NCBI GenBank assembly: GCA_016630905.1
Contig: WBMQ01000001.1
Span: forward strand, 2,356,001 to 2,420,000
Reading direction: 5' to 3'
Source of the DNA: Capillidium heterosporum
Lineage: Eukaryota > Entomophthoromycota > Entomophthoromycetes > Entomophthorales > Capillidiaceae
Length of the DNA: 64,000 bases
Shown one piece after another: positions 59,984 to 64,000 of this stretch. The translations under genes were made by a program, and so were the position numbers. How positions within the stretch are numbered: position 1 is the stretch's first letter; each line of letters opens with the position of its first letter. The notes beneath the pieces were generated by a model. It did not search any database. It was not told the origin of the DNA and worked only from the letters and a program-made list of their open reading frames with translations.

Positions 59984-60141
59984 TTTGGGGTGCAAACATT
60001 TAAATGAATAAATTCTCATAAATTGTTGCAATTTATATCACGCCTAGCCTTACTAGGAGCTACATTTACTATTGGCTCTATGAAAATGCACCCATAATTT
60101 AACAGTATAATGTCTGTTAATAGTTTTGTCTGGAGATCGCT
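59984..60141. other. spacer between inverted-repeat arms
   Basis: 158 bases, not repeated, no coding content seen. It serves as the common upstream region of the two divergent secreted-protein copies. Confidence 0.6.
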
Positions 60142-60809
60142 TTTACACATTCTATAGATCTACAATAAGTCTTTGAAGGATAATGCAAACAAAGCTTCGC
60201 CCATAAATTTACATTCATCGACTACACATTGGGTACTCCTAAGTTGCACCTTCAGAGGATATTATTAGGAGATGACCCCCTAATTGCGAAGGCTAATTGA
60301 AGTTTGGTAGTACCTAAAGGTCTAAAGGATTTCGGGAGGGACTATACTTACGAACTGCGCCTCTTATTTAGTCTACAGTTTGGAGTGAAAAGTGTGTAAT
60401 ACAACTTTTTACTATATAAGAAGTAGCTGCAACCTTAATTCCATAATCAAAAAGCAAACATCAAATAATACAATGTTCAAATTCACTATAGTAGTCTCTA
60501 CCATCCTAATCTCGGCTGTTCTTTCGGCTCCAGCCCCCAACAACTATGTCCAGCCTCCCTACAACGGTGGAAATGGTGGGAAAGGTGGCAGTCTATTGGA
60601 CTTGGATGTTGATGCCGATATCCTTACCAAGAAGAGTCTTCTGGATCTGGATGCCACCGCTAAACTCCTCAACAGTGGGAAGAATAGTTTAATCAAAGCC
60701 AACGTTCGATGCAACCATCGGCAACCTATTGGGTGGTAAGAAGGGTGGTAAGGGAGATGGCTACCATTAATTGATTTAATAGTCGTCAATAAAATTTACT
60801 TTTTTAATA
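60142..60809. repeat. inverted repeat, right arm (partner 59309-59983)
   Basis: Matches the left arm in reverse complement. The coding part is nearly identical, with one inserted T and one silent change seen. Upstream of the ATG the arms differ at many points, mostly single-base insertions or deletions. Confidence 0.9.
60473..60770 (+). CDS. small secreted Gly/Lys-rich protein, frameshifted copy
   Basis: Same protein as 59348-59644 through SLIKANV, after which an extra T in AACGTTCGATGC (about 60704-60706) shifts the frame; the shifted frame stops at 60739. The remaining bases still encode the original tail in the other frame down to the stop at 60768-60770. Signal peptide and TATA box (CTATATAAG, 60412-60420) are retained. 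As given, it would make a protein about 10 residues shorter with a different C-terminus. It may be a freshly mutated copy or a sequence error. Confidence 0.65.
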
Positions 60810-61537
60810 CTTTTTCTCTTAGCTATATTAAAGTTTTATATTCTTATGAGCTACTCTTGTTGATGAAAAGCAGTATCGGATTACATAAACTGCCATACTT
60901 ATTTTTAGATTACTATAAACTCCTTCCTATGGATAATAATGGTTCTCCGAGTCTATATTATATAGATAACGCACCATTATTTACGTGTGACCATATTCAA
61001 TTTCAAATGAAAATATGTGGCGAACAGCGAGTATAGGAAAAGCTTATAACGTTCTAATATTCTAGTTAAAACCCTTTCAAAAGCTAATAGCTCTAATTGA
61101 GCTATAGAACAAACGCCATACTTCCAATATAGTTTACTTGATTACTCTATAGTATTTTTTAATTCTAGCATTTACATGAGGTATTTCAAGTTATAACCTA
61201 TGCTCATTAGGATAAACTTTACTTTCTGAGGTTTTTTAGCCCGTCTATAATTTATAGGTGGTCGTTTAGATTGGGCCCAATTTTTTGAATGAAGGACTAC
61301 TTGTAGCTAGCAAATTGTTTACGTCTATTTGAATTATTCTATAGCTTTAAACCAATTAATTCAAATGATACTTGGATTTGGAGGTAAAAGTACGTAAGGG
61401 TTTGCAAATGCTAGCCACCAGTATTTGAATCATAGGTTTGCTATTATGCATTGAGCTCGAACTTTTTATAGAAAAGTTTTAGAACGAGTGGTAAACTAAT
61501 ATATCCAGTTCCCAGAGCAAAAGTTTGTGGATGGAGG
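60810..61537. other. intergenic, no gene seen
   Basis: AT-rich spacer; nothing supported before the trypsin promoter. Confidence 0.55.
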
Positions 61538-61546
61538 TATATAAAC
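61538..61546 (+). promoter_or_regulatory. TATA box upstream of the trypsin-like gene
   Basis: GTATATAAA, about 155 nt before the ATG at 61701. Confidence 0.4.
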
Positions 61547-61700
61547 AACTCACTAAGGCTACAGCTTTATTCACCATCCATCCTATCGCTTCACCACCTC
61601 AATCATCCTCAAATTTTTTTGAAAAAAATTCAATTTGTAGCTGGTCCTAACAAATCCATTATACCAACCTACCTATTTACCTAATTTTCTATCAACAACT

Positions 61701-62613
61701 ATGAAATTCGACATTTCCATCATTTCTCTTATCCTAACTTTAGTTCAACTCCCCTCCTCACAGTGCCGACCCAACATTATCGGTGGGGTAGAGGCCCCCA
61801 AATCCAAGTATAAGTTCATAACTTCGTTGCAGTTAGAGAACCAACACTTTTGCGGTGGTGTCATCATTAACTTGAACACCGTTTTGACGGCTGCACACTG
61901 CTCATCTATAATCCAATCTCACCAGAAGGATGTACGAGTCCACCTGTTGCGTCACAATTTGGAAGATAAGAGCGAGATCAAGGAGGAAGGTAAGGATCAG
62001 AATGTGTTCAAGGTCAAGAAGGTGATAGTGCATCCTGAATGGAACATCAATACCTTGCATAATGATAGTAAGTATTTGCTAAGCTCATAAAATCAATTAC
62101 TAATCTATTGTGTTAGTTGCCGTAGTCAAGCTGGATGTACCTGGCTCCATCCTGGACCCAATAAGAGGTTTAATACCTATCCCCGGCAGTACCAACTACA
62201 AGAACTTTGGCAACATCAAGTTGGACGACGGCTCCAAATCCAATGCGGGAGGCGTCTACTACCGTGCTATAGGCTGGGGATCTTTGAACTTCCCCGCTAA
62301 GCAGGTGTCCCCTAAGTTGAACGAGGTTTTATTCAAATCAACTGATCTACAAACTTGCAAGCGGGGTTGGCAAGGGTTGGACGTCGAAGTTACTAATCGA
62401 CAGATCTGCTACGGTGAGTATGCCAAAGATACCTGTAAAGGCGATTCTGGGGGGCCCGTCATCTACATCGGTAAAGATAATGACAAGAACAATGAAGATA
62501 TCACGTTAGTTGGCTTAGTTTCCTTCGCTGCAGGATGTGCTACTGGCGTTGTACCTTCAGTTGGTACTAGAGTCTCTTCGTACCTTAGCTTTATTATGAT
62601 GAATTCGAGATAA
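61701..62613 (+). CDS. secreted trypsin-like serine protease (S1)
   Basis: 287 aa. Exons 61701-62067 and 62117-62613, 49-nt intron. Signal peptide MKFDISIISLILTLVQLPSS, then activation at IIGG (RPNIIGGVEAP). Catalytic triad visible: His in LTAAHC, Asp in NDIAVVKL (formed across the splice), Ser in KGDSGGPV. The residue six before the catalytic Ser is Asp (KDTCKGDSGGP), the mark of Lys/Arg-specific trypsins. However, the pocket walls read SFAAGC instead of SWGxGC and PSVG instead of PGVY, so Gly216 and Gly226 appear replaced by Ala and Ser, which would narrow the pocket. AATAAA at 62621 is a likely polyadenylation signal. Extracellular digestion is the likely role. Convergent with the next gene, only 40 nt apart. 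Confidence 0.92.
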
Positions 62614-62653
62614 TATTAGTAATAAAATTTAAGATAAAATAATATATGTAGCT

Positions 62654-62950
62654 TTATTTGGAATGTTTAGTTTTGTGAGTGTCATTCTCTAAGATTTCTA
62701 CCCCTTCGGCCTTGGCCAAATTGGAAAGTTTTTCCTTGTCGATTTTAGCATTGAGTATTGTTTCTTTACGTGGATGGAACTCGTTGTAGTTGTCGGGACT
62801 TATAACATGGTCTTTCTTGTTAGGTAGGGTAAACAGCTTGTATCCGGTAAATATACCTATACCGGAGACTATAACTACTAGCGGGTAAACAGCTGGATCG
62901 ACTTTCCAATGGAATAAAGATTTTGCTTTCCTTGCTGCGTTTCCGATCAT
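62654..62950 (-). CDS. B12D/NDUFA4 (MLRQ)-like small mitochondrial membrane protein
   Basis: 98 aa, single exon. A basic N-terminus (MIGNAARKAKSLFHWKVDPA) precedes one membrane span (VYPLVVIVSGIGIFTGYKLF) and a Pro/Asn/charged segment (NKKDHVISPDNYNEFHPRKE), then a Lys/Glu-rich tail. The YPL start of the span and the residues after it resemble the B12D family, which includes the NDUFA4/MLRQ subunits associated with cytochrome oxidase or complex I. The assignment rests on this short region, so it is moderate. It would fit the other oxidase-related genes here (COX10, COA6), but they are not clustered with it. Confidence 0.6.
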   Translation of the reverse strand: MIGNAARKAKSLFHWKVDPAVYPLVVIVSGIGIFTGYKLFTLPNKKDHVISPDNYNEFHPRKETILNAKIDKEKLSNLAKAEGVEILENDTHKTKHSK

Positions 62951-64000
62951 ACTGTTAAGGTTGGAAGTATAGAATTGAATGAAATTATTAATTTGAATTG
63001 CTAATACATTGTTTATATATCCATGATTTTAAACGTATGATTCAATTTTAAGTCTACAATGATTACTTTACTTTGATACTCTTGTATAAACAGTTTCGTT
63101 TTAGATTGTAATTCTTACAGTTCTATGAAAACCTACTGTGGTATACTCCTTCAATCCAAAAGTAGTTTCAAGTGATTTTGTGTGAATAATATTTACCTTA
63201 TAGCATAACTTGAAGCAATATATTGTATGGTAGACTTCAAATATGTAAAGGTTATATACGGCTTCACTTGCACTAAGGTCAATGTTTTCTTAAAGATATA
63301 TATTCAATTTTCAGGTTTAATTTTTTGAAACATTCACAATCATAAAATTTAATAGACTGATTATATCCAATAGCACAGAGTTAAACCAAATAGTACCTGA
63401 TTTCTATTTGCCAAATCTAAAGATTATTTTCTTAAGAATTGTTTCTGGCCAATTAGTTTCAATCCTCATTTATATATCCAATAATCTAGCATTAAAACTA
63501 AATATCCCACAACCCTATAATAATTTTATAGAGGCTACAAAAATGAGAATTTAATCCCGTACCAAAGTTAATATTATAAATACATGATGAGAAAAAAATA
63601 TATATATATGATAGGAAATGCCGTCTTAGTTAATAAATATTACCTACCGTGCGGACACTTATTCACACTCTGAGATATTTATAATATGAGTTATACAACT
63701 TAAATGTTTAAAATTCATATATCCAAAAATTCAATTATCTCGAAAACTGCATGAGTTTTTAATATAGTTACGATGCCCTTGCATATATATTTGACAAGCT
63801 CATCTAGGTTAGGCTGCTCTGTTCATGTAGATAAATTGCAATAATAGTAGCCAACTTTTATGTTTTGATGATTTAAGTTGGCTATTAAGCTGCAACTTTG
63901 ATAGTTAACGCTACCCTTAGCTAAAATATAATAATGCAACTCCATCTACAACTGGGATGCAAGATACATTTGGACCCAACAAGTTTAGCTGCAAACTCTA
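62951..64000. other. intergenic to window end, no gene seen
   Basis: AT-rich, including an ATATATATATG run near 63599. No supported feature up to the end of the window. Confidence 0.5.

Noticed and set aside
1..64000. CRISPR arrays, rRNA genes, intact transposons
   Set aside because: No regularly spaced short repeats, no rRNA-like sequence and no transposase or reverse-transcriptase frames were seen.

Overview
This 64 kb window reads as nuclear DNA of an AT-rich, early-diverging fungus. Its genes are widely spaced and carry very short GT-AG introns (33 to about 106 nt) with CTAAC/CTAAT branch-like sites and TAG, CAG or AAG acceptors. The housekeeping genes are fungal: PEX14, COX10, COA6, a Yia6/Ndt1-type mitochondrial NAD carrier and a B12D/NDUFA4-like protein. 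Expanded 7TM receptors, secreted proteases and DUF4243 (questin-oxidase-like) genes suggest an entomophthoralean fungus such as Conidiobolus in the broad sense. That placement is inference.

Layout. 0-1 kb: 3' part of an NAD carrier with a one-base frameshift; its intact paralogue is at 44.4-45.7 kb. 2.1-3.3 kb: PEX14 (minus). 4.4-4.6 kb: decayed C2H2 finger remnants. 6.7-7.1 kb: a small membrane-protein gene. 9.2-9.8 kb: a polypurine tract and a GC-rich islet. 10.2-18.0 kb: three paralogous 7TM receptors with identical exon structure, two of them divergent. 19.2-20.6 kb: a four-finger C2H2 protein. 22.5-41.5 kb: four intact questin-oxidase-like genes and one remnant, interspersed with a 19-finger C2H2 gene (27.5-30.3 kb) and more finger remnants (37.9-38.4 kb). 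46.8-47.1 kb: COA6. 47.9-49.1 kb: an RRP1-like pseudogene. 50.9-52.5 kb: a secreted S28 serine peptidase. 53.3-54.4 kb: COX10. 56-63 kb: a run of secretory genes (saposin-domain acid-sphingomyelinase-like phosphodiesterase, Cys-rich mini-protein, an inverted pair of small secreted proteins, a trypsin), ending with the B12D-like gene.

Three patterns stand out. First, three of the four DUF4243 genes share a conserved promoter block just upstream of the TATA box, and two share more distant flanking DNA, so the family grew by local segmental duplication. Second, several otherwise convincing genes (carrier copy 1, the 19-finger gene, the sphingomyelinase, COX10 and one secreted copy) each need one or more single surplus bases removed to keep frame. 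This could be assembly error, real decay or, less likely, recoding. Third, an inverted repeat of about 670 bp carries the small secreted gene on both arms; the arms are almost identical in the coding part but differ mainly by one-base indels outside it.

Large stretches (roughly 60% of the window) show no gene I can support. Gene models here were assembled by hand from splice signals and paralogue comparison, and no database search was possible.
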